Shown: positions 1 through 9,025, counted from the stretch's first letter. The stretch: 64,000 nucleotides of DNA from UBA5287 sp041672395 (GCA_041672395.1 JBAYZS010000003.1:1-64000); one strand, 5' to 3'. Notes: generated by a model from the sequence alone, not told the origin. A program made the numbers and translations.

Positions 1-333
1 AACTCTCGAATGTTTTGTTTAGATTCATAATGATAATTAATTGAAGTTATTACGCTTCAAAATTATCACTATTCTAATTTACCGACAGGTTTAGTTCAAC
101 GTTAAATATACGCAACAGTTATCCGAAATACGCAATGCATAAAAAGGATAATTATATCAGCCTACAAATTTAGCAAACATTTAAGATACAGGAAAATATC
201 TTCCCATAAACGCCACATACTGCCAAACCGGAGCCACACACTACCACCCATTCCAAAACCCTCTCTCAACCTACAGATTACGCTTAATTTTATTCTGCAT
301 TAATAGAGATGCGGAACCAAATAAGTAATCAAT
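1..333. other. Intergenic, left edge, with one hairpin
   Basis: No coding stretch was recognised here. The clearest structure is an imperfect inverted repeat at 31-68: TGATAATT plus TTGAAG on the left pair with CTTCAA plus AATTATCA on the right, with two unpaired bases in the left arm and an 8-base loop. No T-run follows it on either strand, so it is not an obvious terminator. Being next to a mobile-element gene it could belong to the end or transfer region of that element, but nothing proves this. Confidence 0.35.
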
Positions 334-780
334 ATGAAATACAATTCAAATTTAGATCCAGCGGAAATGTCTTATTTCCGGCTCAACCTGCTTTCTTACC
401 TGCGAGATTCCCTCCCTGACAAAGCCAATGACCTTTCCTTTATTGCAGGGCGTGGAGATATGGCAGCCGAAGCATACAGCGAAGCCATTAAAAGCGGCTT
501 AGACCATATTCAGGCAGCCGAAATTGCCAACGAAGCCTTATTCAAAGGCTTGCACTTCTCTTTTTATAACGTAATCGTTGAAATCCTTTGGAATGAATTT
601 TTCGACGAAGTTTCGCCAAGCGAAGCCCACGCAAAGGCAAAAGAACTATTGCCCGAATGTCAGGCGGTATTTTCTAAATACAACCTGAATGATGATTATG
701 CCGAAACGACCGAGTACCAGTCGCTCTATACGGAGCTTGTCGGCACAATCTTGATACTACTCGAAAATGAGTTACAATAA
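334..780 (+). CDS. DUF1896 family protein of conjugative transposons
   Basis: A protein of 148 residues, soluble, acidic and without a signal peptide. The pattern of an N-terminal 'SYFRLNLLSYLRDS', a middle 'EANEALFKGLHFS' type segment (here IANEALFKGLHFS), 'EILWNEFFDEV' and a C-terminal 'YTELVGTI' is that of DUF1896. This family is known almost only from Bacteroidota conjugative transposons, where it lies near topoisomerase and DNA-methylase genes. Its biochemical role is unknown. The gene looks complete. GC content is visibly higher than in the genes that follow, which agrees with acquisition by transfer. Its 3' end touches a truncated LysR gene on the other strand, so this probably marks one end, or a remnant, of an integrated element extending left of the window. 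Confidence 0.8.
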   Translation: MKYNSNLDPAEMSYFRLNLLSYLRDSLPDKANDLSFIAGRGDMAAEAYSEAIKSGLDHIQAAEIANEALFKGLHFSFYNVIVEILWNEFFDEVSPSEAHAKAKELLPECQAVFSKYNLNDDYAETTEYQSLYTELVGTILILLENELQ

Positions 781-902
781 GCGAACTCATTTTTAATGTT
801 TTTACTTACAGCCGGTTGTGAAATATATAATAATTCGGCAGCCTTAGAGAAATTTAGATTCATGGCAACTGTATGAAACACCTTTAAACGGAAATTAGAC
901 AT
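726..902 (-). pseudogene. LysR-type regulator, 5' fragment only
   Basis: Reading the minus strand from an ATG at 902 gives MSNFRLKVFHTVAMNLNFSK and then an 'AAELLYISQPAVSKNIKNE' type segment. This is the winged helix-turn-helix start of a LysR-family transcription regulator (helix 2 'FSKAAELLYISQPAVSKNIK'). The likeness ends at about codon 40, near position 781, exactly where the DUF1896 gene ends. The frame then runs antisense through the end of that gene to a stop at 726-728. A LysR protein is normally about 300 residues, so the effector domain is missing. The likely cause is insertion or rearrangement of the neighbouring mobile element. The recognition of the HTH is firm; the cause is inferred. 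Confidence 0.7.
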
Positions 903-1026
903 ATCTATATATTTTTTTTATGTAAGCAAAACATTTAACTTAATAGCCCGAAAGGAAAAGTTCAAAATTAAAGAAAAAAGACTATAAAAAAGAATATCTT
1001 AAAAAAAAGGGAGAATTAATGATTTA

Positions 1027-2181
1027 TCAATGATTCCAGACAACCATTATTTGTATTCCTTTTCCAGCAAACCTTGAAAAATTACTTTGCCCCGGAATAT
1101 TATAAGATGTCGGATTCCAATAACCCATTAAATAGAAGCTGATGTTGTTAAATTGTTTTTGCCAATTAATAAAAGAATAAACATGATTATTGTCCCAATC
1201 GTAAAATAACATTGTATTAATGTTATCGAATAATGTAACCGGGTAATTTAGTGCTAATCCGGTGAAATTTGTGTTTTTATCAAAATTAAAAGCCTTTTTG
1301 CTCATACCGTAAATCATATGTTCAGCTGTTATTCCTATTCCATTTCCGACTGGAAAAGTATAATCTGTACCAACTGTAATCATGTTCTGATTGGTAAGCA
1401 GACCGATATCTTTGTTATGGTAAGTCCAAGCCGATTCTAACCATAATCCTACTGTAATATCCGCACGCACATCCAGTCCAAACTTATGCTCTTCCACCTG
1501 AGAAATCGGCATCATTTGAGTAGAGATGTCCGCCATTCGATAATGATAGCTGAAAGCCGATTCACCATTTGTTAAAGGTATTTGAAATCGGCCACCTATT
1601 TCAGGTTGGAATTTACCAGACGTTTTTAATAATTCCCATCCTTTTATGTCTTTGTTGCCTCCCAAAGTCCAAAGCCAAATATTTGCATTATTTGTAAAAT
1701 AGTGTCGGTAAAGCATTGCCCAAACCCCATCGGTCATTTGCAAAGGGTCGCGCGGGTCCATTTTGTCGAACCACATTAACGGGCGAAACATTTGTGCCGA
1801 GCCGAAATTGATTTTTTGTAATCCAATTCTGAATTCGTTTTGTGTATTTGAAAATCTTGTCCACAGTCGGTATGGTTTTATTTTTGCATCAGCAGAAATA
1901 TTATTCAGAGATACAATTCCAAGTTCACCGTATAAATTGGCAGAACCTTCAAAATCGATTAATTGGTTATCTTTCATGTGATAGCCGTAATTGATTTGAG
2001 GAATATATCTACTACCAATCCAACCTTTAGTATTTATGTCAGGAGTAATATTTGTCCAACCCGATAATTGTCCGCTAAAACCGAAATCATGATGAGATTT
2101 AACAGAGTCGTTATCTTGGGCATCACATAAGTGTCCAAAGCAAATAGATAGAATCAATATGAATAAAATACTTTTCTTCAT
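1027..2181 (-). CDS. Outer-membrane beta-barrel protein
   Basis: A protein of 384 residues with a Sec signal peptide (MKKSILFILILSICFGHLCDA, cleaved near residue 21). The rest is rich in alternating aromatic and polar residues typical of beta-barrel strands and ends in a strand finishing 'IMVVWNH'. It follows the LolA-like gene directly (stop and start abut at 2181/2182) and is the last of five genes on one strand with an ABC transporter. Barrels of a porin or DUF1302-like kind are found with LolA-like proteins and RND or ABC exporters in other bacteria. The role here is therefore probably the outer-membrane part of an envelope lipid or lipoprotein transport system. The exact family is not recognised. 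Confidence 0.6.
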   Translation of the reverse strand: MKKSILFILILSICFGHLCDAQDNDSVKSHHDFGFSGQLSGWTNITPDINTKGWIGSRYIPQINYGYHMKDNQLIDFEGSANLYGELGIVSLNNISADAKIKPYRLWTRFSNTQNEFRIGLQKINFGSAQMFRPLMWFDKMDPRDPLQMTDGVWAMLYRHYFTNNANIWLWTLGGNKDIKGWELLKTSGKFQPEIGGRFQIPLTNGESAFSYHYRMADISTQMMPISQVEEHKFGLDVRADITVGLWLESAWTYHNKDIGLLTNQNMITVGTDYTFPVGNGIGITAEHMIYGMSKKAFNFDKNTNFTGLALNYPVTLFDNINTMLFYDWDNNHVYSFINWQKQFNNISFYLMGYWNPTSYNIPGQSNFSRFAGKGIQIMVVWNH

Positions 2182-2928
2182 TTATTTTTTGAGACTCGCT
2201 TTACTGAAAATATAATCAGGAATGAGTTTGTTAAATGTAATAGAGTTAATGACCCATTCAGTACCTTTGCCCTCTGCCAACATATCTTTGTAGGTCATTT
2301 TCATTGGGAACCAGCGTCCTTCTGTCAGCTTGATATCGCTCATTGTTATCATTTTAAGTAATTGACCACTTTTAGCATAAAGTTCAATTTTGAGTGGAAT
2401 TAAATATTTTGTATCCACCCACATTTTTTGTTTCTGATAAGCTGCATCTTTTACTTTAGAGTTAAGTATTAATACCTTACAATCTTTTCCGTAATAAGTT
2501 TCAGTTCCCTCAACATTTGCATTATATATTTCAGTAAGTTTTCGGTCGTCCATCATATCCTCGTACGATAAATCCGAACCCATTACAGATTGTCTCAGCA
2601 TGTGTCCTGAAATCATTATTATTCGGTCCGTCGATGGAGAATAGACCCACATTTCATTGCCCAGTTTAAGCATTTTGGTTCCTCTTTCGCGAGGAGGGCT
2701 CATATATTCAGTTAACGACTTATCCGTACCCATTGTATAGCTTTTTGAAGTAATGGTACGGTCGTTTCGTTTTCCATGAATAATCATAGTAGATTCAATA
2801 ATTCGTGAATCTGCTGATAGATTTTTGTCAATATCTTGAAGAATTTTATTACCATCCTGAGCGATTATCGGCAAAGAAGCCATTAAAGATAAGCTCCAAA
2901 AGATTGATTTTATAATTTGTTTTTTCAT
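2182..2928 (-). CDS. LolA-like outer-membrane lipoprotein-sorting protein
   Basis: A protein of 248 residues with a Sec signal peptide (cleavage near 'SLPIIAQDG', about residue 24) and no lipobox, so periplasmic. The segments 'RGTKMLKLGNEMWVYSPSTD', 'GSDLSYEDMM' and 'LKKMITMSDI'-like (here LLKMITMSDI) are the hallmarks of the LolA_like family (the TP_0789 type), which has the half-barrel fold of LolA/LolB. Members occur next to FtsX-like permeases or RND pumps and are thought to hold lipidated cargo. It lies in one operon with the permeases, 57 bases downstream of the first. The family is confident; the cargo is unknown. Confidence 0.8.
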   Translation of the reverse strand: MKKQIIKSIFWSLSLMASLPIIAQDGNKILQDIDKNLSADSRIIESTMIIHGKRNDRTITSKSYTMGTDKSLTEYMSPPRERGTKMLKLGNEMWVYSPSTDRIIMISGHMLRQSVMGSDLSYEDMMDDRKLTEIYNANVEGTETYYGKDCKVLILNSKVKDAAYQKQKMWVDTKYLIPLKIELYAKSGQLLKMITMSDIKLTEGRWFPMKMTYKDMLAEGKGTEWVINSITFNKLIPDYIFSKASLKK

Positions 2929-2985
2929 ATGATTACAATTCTTCTTTTTGTATTATTCATTTTTTGATCAAAAAACCTGAAAATA

Positions 2986-4257
2986 TTAATCCAATTCTTT
3001 AAAGAGCATAGCAGTGTTTCGTTTATAAATTGCCTGTCCCGCTAATGCTGTTCCAACGAGAATAGAAATAATTCCCGGTATTGTTCCTGTATATAACATT
3101 CGAGGAGTAATAGTTGTGCGAATTACCGGATCCATCATCAGGGATACATTTCTCATAACCGCACTATAGTCTATCCCATGTCGCGATAAGATCAGGCAAG
3201 CCATAAATCCTAAAGTAGTTCCTAAGATTGAACCAATTATCCCAATGATAAGAGATTCAAGCATTAACGAATTGAATATATGTTTTTTTTCTTCCCCCAT
3301 TGCAAGCCTTATTCCGAACTCATTGTATCGTCTTATACCACCCAAAATACCTGCGTTCCATAGTACGATAGCAAGTGCAATTATAAGTAGAACGATCATT
3401 ATTAGAGACATTCTTTTAGCATATCCTAATGTTGCGCTCATCATTTCCTGATCCATCAGTTGTGTCATTACCGGAGCATATTCATCCGAATTATTTGCCC
3501 ATTTAGCATTAAAAGAGGTTTTTATTTCTTCAGCTTTTTCGTTGTTATATTTTTCTTCAGGCAGATAACCAACAATTTCAGCAGCCGCATTATCCATATC
3601 CAGCAGTAAACGTGCATCGGAAATATCGATGATAATTGCTCCTCGATCCAGCATACTATTTCCGAAACGAACTATTCCGGCAATGGTATAATTGGAAAAT
3701 GTCATTGACCCGTACATTGTTGAACCAAAGAAAGTTACTTTATCTCCCGGTTTAACATTGTATTTCTCAGCAAAATCGACACTTACAAGTATTTGTCCCG
3801 GAATATTTATTGGATTTCCATCTATTATAGCTTTTTTTATTCCGAGTCGTTTCAACTCATTGCTTCCCGGGGTAAGAAAATCTACAGCAATTCCCGAAAC
3901 CGGTCCCTGAGCTTTTGTTTCACCTTTTTGATCAGGAATATCAAGTAACCCACCAAACATTATTCGAGGTGTCCAATCAACTTCGGGATATTCATTTTTA
4001 AGTTGATTAATTAATTCTCCAGCATTAAGTATTGACAGATCAATAGGTTTTTCATTTTCTTGTGTAGCATACTCATGCGTCATCACTTTTACATGACCTG
4101 TTTGGAAGTTTGCAGTCATCGATATCATATTATTGATCATGCCACCAATGATACCATCCGAAAAAACAACAACAAAAACTCCAATTGTTACTACAATAAT
4201 TGGTAACAGACTGCGTTTTTTGTCCCTAATTATTCCCTTATAGATAAAGTCAAACAT
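2986..4257 (-). CDS. ABC transporter permease, FtsX/LolE type
   Basis: A protein of 423 residues with the MacB/FtsX/LolCE layout: one N-terminal membrane helix (about 15-38, IVVTIGVFVVVFSDGIIGG), a large periplasmic domain, and three C-terminal helices (about 283-310, 330-360 and 385-410) around 'RRYNEFGIRLAMGEEKKHI', the conserved coupling segment of FtsX-like permeases. It is 10 bases from the second permease, so the two probably form a heterodimer served by the ATPase at 5442-6134. Such exporters extract lipoproteins or lipids from the inner membrane. The nearby LolA-like protein favours that role over drug efflux. Confidence 0.85.
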   Translation of the reverse strand: MFDFIYKGIIRDKKRSLLPIIVVTIGVFVVVFSDGIIGGMINNMISMTANFQTGHVKVMTHEYATQENEKPIDLSILNAGELINQLKNEYPEVDWTPRIMFGGLLDIPDQKGETKAQGPVSGIAVDFLTPGSNELKRLGIKKAIIDGNPINIPGQILVSVDFAEKYNVKPGDKVTFFGSTMYGSMTFSNYTIAGIVRFGNSMLDRGAIIIDISDARLLLDMDNAAAEIVGYLPEEKYNNEKAEEIKTSFNAKWANNSDEYAPVMTQLMDQEMMSATLGYAKRMSLIMIVLLIIALAIVLWNAGILGGIRRYNEFGIRLAMGEEKKHIFNSLMLESLIIGIIGSILGTTLGFMACLILSRHGIDYSAVMRNVSLMMDPVIRTTITPRMLYTGTIPGIISILVGTALAGQAIYKRNTAMLFKELD

Positions 4258-4267
4258 ATCCTATTGA

Positions 4268-5437
4268 TTAATTTATTTTACCTTTCAATGCATATACAAT
4301 ATTCTGTTTTGCGATTTTTTGTGCCGGGATGTAACTGATAATTGCCGATAAAACTATGAGCAGTAAAATTGTTTTAATGAGAGATGCGATTTTATATATC
4401 GGATAAATGGCCTCGCCCAGTGTTAGTCCAATATTTGTGTAAGCCTCGGGCATTGGTAAACCGGTTTTTGCAAATAAGTATAGTAGCGGTGTACCCCAAA
4501 TTGCCGCGAAAAGAACTGCCAAAACACTATATATAGTTCCTTCGAACGTGAAAAGTGAAGTTACTTTTTTTGGTGTCATTCCAAGTGCTACATAAGTTCC
4601 AATCTCTTTCTGGCGACGAAAAATAGAGAGAGTTTGTGTATCATAAACAGCCAAAAGAGCCAATGCAAGTAGTATGATAAAAATTATAGTTGATTCTACT
4701 CTTTCAGCGTTTTCCATAGCTCGGACATCAGACAAAAGAAAATAGTTGGACTTATATTTCCATCCAGATATATCAGACTTGACTTTGGCATCTTTTGAAA
4801 AGACAATATAAGTAGCTTCGTCACTCATTCCAGTCATTTGATATAGATCATCTAAATTTATCCAGATCTGGTTGGAATCTACCGAACCGACTTTTGTTTC
4901 AAATATATGTGTTATTAATAATTGACGAGAATCAAACACCCCATTTTTGTCTCTCCATCTTAGCATTATACGGTCGCCTTTCTTCAAGTCCGTAGATTTT
5001 GCCATGCGTGTTCCTATCATTGCAGGAATATTGTCATCCGTAGTTTTTATTTTTTCAGAAGGTATTTTCAAAATATTTTGTTCGGTGTTGATTCCTTTAA
5101 GTACAATGTTTTGCATGCGTCCATGTGGATATATAGACGCCTGGATGACAAGAATTGGCGTCGCCACTCCCTTATTTATCAGCCTTTTAATATCTTCAGG
5201 TATTATTCCATGAGCATCCTGAAGCGTAAATATATCGTATTTATCATATTTGGGATGCCATAATTGAGACCAACCACTTTCCCAGTCGATAGTATCACGA
5301 CGTGATTCTTCCAGCCATCCATCCAGCAGTCCGTTATATGCAACCATAATTACAAGTACAAACGAAAGAACTACCACATTTAGCCAAGTTCTTTTTCCTC
5401 CTCTAATAATATTTTTGAATGCAGTTTGGATTAACAT
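4268..5437 (-). CDS. ABC transporter permease, FtsX/LolC type
   Basis: About 389 residues if begun at the ATG at 5437, which starts 'MLIQTAFKNIIRGGKRTW' and lies just after the stop of the ATPase gene. A start 12 codons upstream would overlap that gene and adds no recognisable sequence. The layout is N-terminal helix, periplasmic domain, then three helices, with 'RRQKEIGTYVALGMTPKKVT' as the cytoplasmic coupling loop of the FtsX family. It differs clearly from the second permease, so the pair resembles LolC plus LolE. It works with the ATPase upstream and the LolA-like protein downstream. Confidence 0.85.
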   Translation of the reverse strand: MLIQTAFKNIIRGGKRTWLNVVVLSFVLVIMVAYNGLLDGWLEESRRDTIDWESGWSQLWHPKYDKYDIFTLQDAHGIIPEDIKRLINKGVATPILVIQASIYPHGRMQNIVLKGINTEQNILKIPSEKIKTTDDNIPAMIGTRMAKSTDLKKGDRIMLRWRDKNGVFDSRQLLITHIFETKVGSVDSNQIWINLDDLYQMTGMSDEATYIVFSKDAKVKSDISGWKYKSNYFLLSDVRAMENAERVESTIIFIILLALALLAVYDTQTLSIFRRQKEIGTYVALGMTPKKVTSLFTFEGTIYSVLAVLFAAIWGTPLLYLFAKTGLPMPEAYTNIGLTLGEAIYPIYKIASLIKTILLLIVLSAIISYIPAQKIAKQNIVYALKGKIN

Positions 5438-5441
5438 AGTG

Positions 5442-6134
5442 TTATTTATTAAATTCACTTTCAATCCGTCCATCCTTTAAAGTAATGATTTTTTGTAAGT
5501 ATTGCATTACTTTTTCGTCATGTGTAGCAAAAATAAACGTTGTATTCAATTCTTTATTTAATCGTGCCATAGTTTGCAGAATATGGTGAGAATTTTCTGC
5601 ATCCAGGTTTGCTGATGGCTCGTCTGCCAATACGATAGTGGGGTGTTTTACCATTGCTCTTGCGATTGCAACACGTTGACTTTCGCCTCCCGACAATTGC
5701 GTAGGGCGAGAATCTTTTTTATCCGTAAGTCCCACCCATTCCAATGATTCCATTACTGCTTTGTGGCGTTCTTCCTTACTCTTTTTTTGAAGAAGCAGAG
5801 CAAACTCAACATTTTCATAAACAGTGTAAATAGGAAGAAGGTTATAACTTTGAAAAATGAAACCGATATGTAGATTTCGTAGAGCCGCTGATTCTTTTGC
5901 GCTGAGTTTTGACACATCATTTCCAAGAATAAACGCAGTTCCAGATGTTGGTTTATCTAATGAACCAATAATATTAAGCAACGTAGTTTTTCCAGAACCG
6001 CTTGGTCCCACAAACCCAGTGAATTCACCTTCTCCTATTTCAAGATTGATATTTTCAAGAGCTCTAAAATAACTTTCGCCTACAGGAAAGTCTTTGGTCA
6101 GCTGAGAAATTGTTATAACTTTGTTTGTTGTCAT
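5442..6134 (-). CDS. ABC transporter ATP-binding protein, LolD/MacB type
   Basis: About 230 residues from the ATG at 6134 (MTTNKVITISQLTKDF). The longer open frame upstream runs through the divergent promoter region and is not like the family. It has Walker A 'GPSGSGKTTLL', Q-loop 'FIFQSYNLLPIYTVYENVEF', signature 'LSGGESQRVAIARA', Walker B 'IVLADEPSANLD' and H-loop 'FATHDEKV'. The 'YNLLP..TV.ENVE' segment and the length are typical of LolD/MacB/FtsE-like ATPases that serve FtsX-type permeases. It is the first gene of the minus-strand operon 1027-6134 and divergent from the gene at 6196. Confidence 0.92.
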   Translation of the reverse strand: MTTNKVITISQLTKDFPVGESYFRALENINLEIGEGEFTGFVGPSGSGKTTLLNIIGSLDKPTSGTAFILGNDVSKLSAKESAALRNLHIGFIFQSYNLLPIYTVYENVEFALLLQKKSKEERHKAVMESLEWVGLTDKKDSRPTQLSGGESQRVAIARAMVKHPTIVLADEPSANLDAENSHHILQTMARLNKELNTTFIFATHDEKVMQYLQKIITLKDGRIESEFNK

Positions 6135-6158
6135 TGCATTAAAAGGCTTACTTTTATA

Positions 6159-6166
6159 CAAAGATA
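6159..6166 (-). promoter_or_regulatory. Putative -7 box for the ABC transporter operon
   Basis: The minus strand reads TATCTTTG here, matching the Bacteroidota -7 consensus TAnnTTTG. It lies 25 bases upstream of the ATPase start at 6134 within a 61-base divergent spacer. No good -33 TTG was seen at the expected distance, so the call rests on the -7 box and position. Confidence 0.4.
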
Positions 6167-6195
6167 TAATTTTTAGAGTTTTAATACATTTTACT

Positions 6196-7371
6196 ATGAA
6201 AAAGTTGCTGTTTATCATCAGTTTAATGCTTTTATGCGGACTCATTTCGTGTGTCAGTAAAAGTTTAGCTTTAAGTAATAAGGATTTACCAGCCAACGAT
6301 GTTGATTCTGACTTTTTTCCTATTGCGGTGTGGCTTCAGAATCCCGATGATGCGATGGCTTACAAAAACTATGGAATAAACATGTTTGTAGGTATTTGGG
6401 GTGGTTTAGATCAATCAAAACTAGATTTGTTAAAAGCCTCAGATATGAAGGTGTTACCCGAGTTGAATGAATTTTGTCGTTATAATCTTGATGAACCCCT
6501 TATTTACGGTTGGTTACAAGGTGATGAACCCGATAATGCACAATGGAATGAACGTACCCAAAAATACGACCCATGCATTGATCCATCAATTATTATTCAG
6601 AATTATAATAGAATAAAAGAGATTGATCCTTCTCGTCCAGTTTATCTGAATGTAGGCAGGGGAGTTGCTGTAAATGGGTGGTTTGGTCGCGGAGAATGTA
6701 CAGGAAAAACAGATATGTACAAAATATCAAATAATGGTTATTTGAAAGGTTGTGATATTGTTTCTTTTGATGTTTATCCGGTAAATAGCAATGAGAAAGA
6801 GGTAAAGGACAGTATTTGGTATGTTGCAAAAGGACTTGATAGTCTTCGTTTATGGTCGGACTATTCAAAACCAGCCTGGTGTTGGATTGAAACCACAAGG
6901 ATTGGAAATGAAAGAAAGCCAACCACAGCTGAAGTCAAGTCGGAGATTTGGATGGCGTTAATTCATGGTGCTACGGGAATCGGATATTTTTGTCATTCGT
7001 TTGCTAAGCCAACCAATACCGCAGCATTTTTACATGATAAAGAGATGATAACATCAGTAAGTATCGTCAATCGTCAGATTACAAGTTTAGCATCAATTTT
7101 AAACAGTCCGACAATTCAAAATTATGTAACCGCGAAAAGCAGTAATCCATTAGTTCCCATTGATTTTATTGTAAAGAAAAAAGGTAAAGAATATTATGTT
7201 TTTGCTATATCAATGCGTCCCGGTAGATCCACTGCTAGATTCACTATAGAAAAAGGCAAAAAAGTAGAAGTAATTGGCGAGAATAGAGCGTTGCAAATTG
7301 ATAAAGACGGAAGTTTTTCAGATGAATTTTTAGATTATTCCGTTCATTTGTATAAAATATTGAGCAAATAA
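6196..7371 (+). CDS. TIM-barrel-like lipoprotein, putative glycoside hydrolase
   Basis: A protein of 391 residues from the ATG at 6196, which gives a lipoprotein signal peptide (MKKLLFIISLMLLCGLISCV, lipobox ending at Cys 19). The body has short beta-strand motifs of a (beta/alpha)8 barrel: 'FPIAVWLQNP', 'NMFVGIW', 'KVLPELNEF', 'YGWLQGDEPDN', 'VYLNVGRG', 'DIVSFDVYPVN' and 'PAWCWIETTR'. The acidic 'GDEPD' and 'WIETT' strands are placed like the acid/base and nucleophile of clan-A hydrolases, but no numbered family is assigned. A C-terminal beta domain follows (about 310-391). It is followed one base later by an FAD oxidoreductase gene, so the two are almost certainly co-transcribed and may act on the same compound. 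Confidence 0.6.
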   Translation: MKKLLFIISLMLLCGLISCVSKSLALSNKDLPANDVDSDFFPIAVWLQNPDDAMAYKNYGINMFVGIWGGLDQSKLDLLKASDMKVLPELNEFCRYNLDEPLIYGWLQGDEPDNAQWNERTQKYDPCIDPSIIIQNYNRIKEIDPSRPVYLNVGRGVAVNGWFGRGECTGKTDMYKISNNGYLKGCDIVSFDVYPVNSNEKEVKDSIWYVAKGLDSLRLWSDYSKPAWCWIETTRIGNERKPTTAEVKSEIWMALIHGATGIGYFCHSFAKPTNTAAFLHDKEMITSVSIVNRQITSLASILNSPTIQNYVTAKSSNPLVPIDFIVKKKGKEYYVFAISMRPGRSTARFTIEKGKKVEVIGENRALQIDKDGSFSDEFLDYSVHLYKILSK

Positions 7372-7372
7372 T

Positions 7373-9025
7373 ATGAATCATAAAGTTTTAGTTTCAATCT
7401 TATTAATTACAGCTATATGCGTATCGTTTTCATGTAAAGCGAATTCCAAGACATACAAAGCAGATGTTGTAATTTATGGAGGAACGTCAGCCGCCGTAAT
7501 TGCAGCCGTAGAAGTCGCCCAATCAGGTAAGAAAGTAATAATTGTATCACCAGATATCCATCTTGGAGGGCTTTCGTCCAACGGTCTTGGTTTTACTGAT
7601 ACAGGGAATAAAGAAGTGATAGGTGGGTTAGCCCGCGAATTTTATCACCGTGTTTGGCTTCATTATAATGATTCCACATCATGGAAATGGCAGAAGCAAT
7701 CGGAATATGGCAACAAAGGTCAGGGTACATCTGCAATAGATGGAGAAAGCCGAACCATGTGGATTTTTGAGCCACATGTCGCTGAGCAGATATTTGAGGA
7801 TTTTATTAAAGAGAATGACATAAAGATATTTAGGGCAGAAAGGTTGAACAGGGAGTCGGGAATACATATAAAAAGCAAAAAGATTGTATCCATTACCACC
7901 TTATCCGGAAAAGTATTTAATGCGAAAATATTTATAGACGCCACTTACGAAGGAGATTTGATGGCTGTTGCCGGTGTGAATTATACTGTCGGTCGCGAAG
8001 CTTGTTCGGTTTATGGTGAACAATGGAACGGAGTACAAGCAGGTGTTTTTCATCATCCTCATTATTTTAAGGAAAAGATAGACCCATATGTTATTCCAAC
8101 TGATCCATCAAGTGGATTATTACCATTTATCTCAGATGAAAAGATTCCAACCAATTGTTCGGGTGACAATAAAATTCAGGCATACTGTTTCAGGTTATGT
8201 ATGAGTAATCATCCTTTAAACCGTGTTCCTTTTAAAAGACCTGAAAATTATGATCCTCAGAATTATGAATTATTAGCCCGTGTTTTTGAATCCGGTTGGG
8301 ATGAATGGTTCAATAAATTTGATATTATTCCTAATAAGAAAACAGATACAAACAACCACGGTCCTTTCAGCAGTGATTTTATTGGAATGAATTACGATTA
8401 TCCCGAAGCAACCTATGAGCTCAGGCAAGAAATCATGAAAGAACATATTGATTATCAAAAAGGCTTGTTGTATTTTGTATCTAATAATGAGCGTGTTCCA
8501 AGACAAATCAGGGAAAAGATGCAAAATTGGGGATTAGCAAAGGATGAATTTATTGATAATGGAAATTGGCCCTATCAACTTTATATTCGTGAATCACGCA
8601 GAATGATTGGAACATATGTTACGACAGAGAATGATGTTCTTGGAAAACGAGAAGTTTTAGATCCAATTGGAATGGGTTCATACACAATGGATTCACATAA
8701 TATTCAGCGTTATGTTACCGAAGAAGGATTTGTGCAAAATGAAGGAGATGTTGGGGTATATCCAACAAAACCTTATCAAATCTCTTTCGGTTCAATTATT
8801 CCAAAAGCTGAGGACTGCACTAATATTCTGGTTCCTGTATGTATTTCATCTAGTCATATTGCATATGGTTCAATCCGCATGGAACCGGTTTTTATGATAC
8901 TAGGTCAATCGGCTGCCAGCGCTGCTATTATGGCAATTGACAAGAAGTTGAATGTACAGGATGTTCCATACTCGGAACTAAATAATACGTTAAAACACAG
9001 AGGGCAAATTTTAAAACTTGATTAG
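7373..9025 (+). CDS. Secreted FAD-dependent oxidoreductase
   Basis: A protein of 550 residues with a lipoprotein-type signal (ITAICVSFSC, Cys at about 21) followed by a Rossmann FAD-binding start 'ADVVIYGGTSAAVIAAVEVA' and the second dinucleotide motif 'KKVIIVSPDIHLGGLSSNG'. The C-terminal 'SHIAYGSIRMEPVFMILGQSA' closes the FAD domain. This is the FAD_oxidored (PF12831) family, which is common in Bacteroidota carbohydrate loci and often mislabelled xanthan lyase. Its substrate is unknown; a sugar or sugar-acid oxidation is plausible. It is translationally adjacent to the preceding gene. No terminator is evident downstream. Confidence 0.8.
   Translation: MNHKVLVSILLITAICVSFSCKANSKTYKADVVIYGGTSAAVIAAVEVAQSGKKVIIVSPDIHLGGLSSNGLGFTDTGNKEVIGGLAREFYHRVWLHYNDSTSWKWQKQSEYGNKGQGTSAIDGESRTMWIFEPHVAEQIFEDFIKENDIKIFRAERLNRESGIHIKSKKIVSITTLSGKVFNAKIFIDATYEGDLMAVAGVNYTVGREACSVYGEQWNGVQAGVFHHPHYFKEKIDPYVIPTDPSSGLLPFISDEKIPTNCSGDNKIQAYCFRLCMSNHPLNRVPFKRPENYDPQNYELLARVFESGWDEWFNKFDIIPNKKTDTNNHGPFSSDFIGMNYDYPEATYELRQEIMKEHIDYQKGLLYFVSNNERVPRQIREKMQNWGLAKDEFIDNGNWPYQLYIRESRRMIGTYVTTENDVLGKREVLDPIGMGSYTMDSHNIQRYVTEEGFVQNEGDVGVYPTKPYQISFGSIIPKAEDCTNILVPVCISSSHIAYGSIRMEPVFMILGQSAASAAIMAIDKKLNVQDVPYSELNNTLKHRGQILKLD

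Noticed and set aside
5438..5473. Twelve extra N-terminal codons for the second ABC permease.
   Set aside because: They overlap the end of the ATPase gene, and the ATG at 5437 fits the family better.
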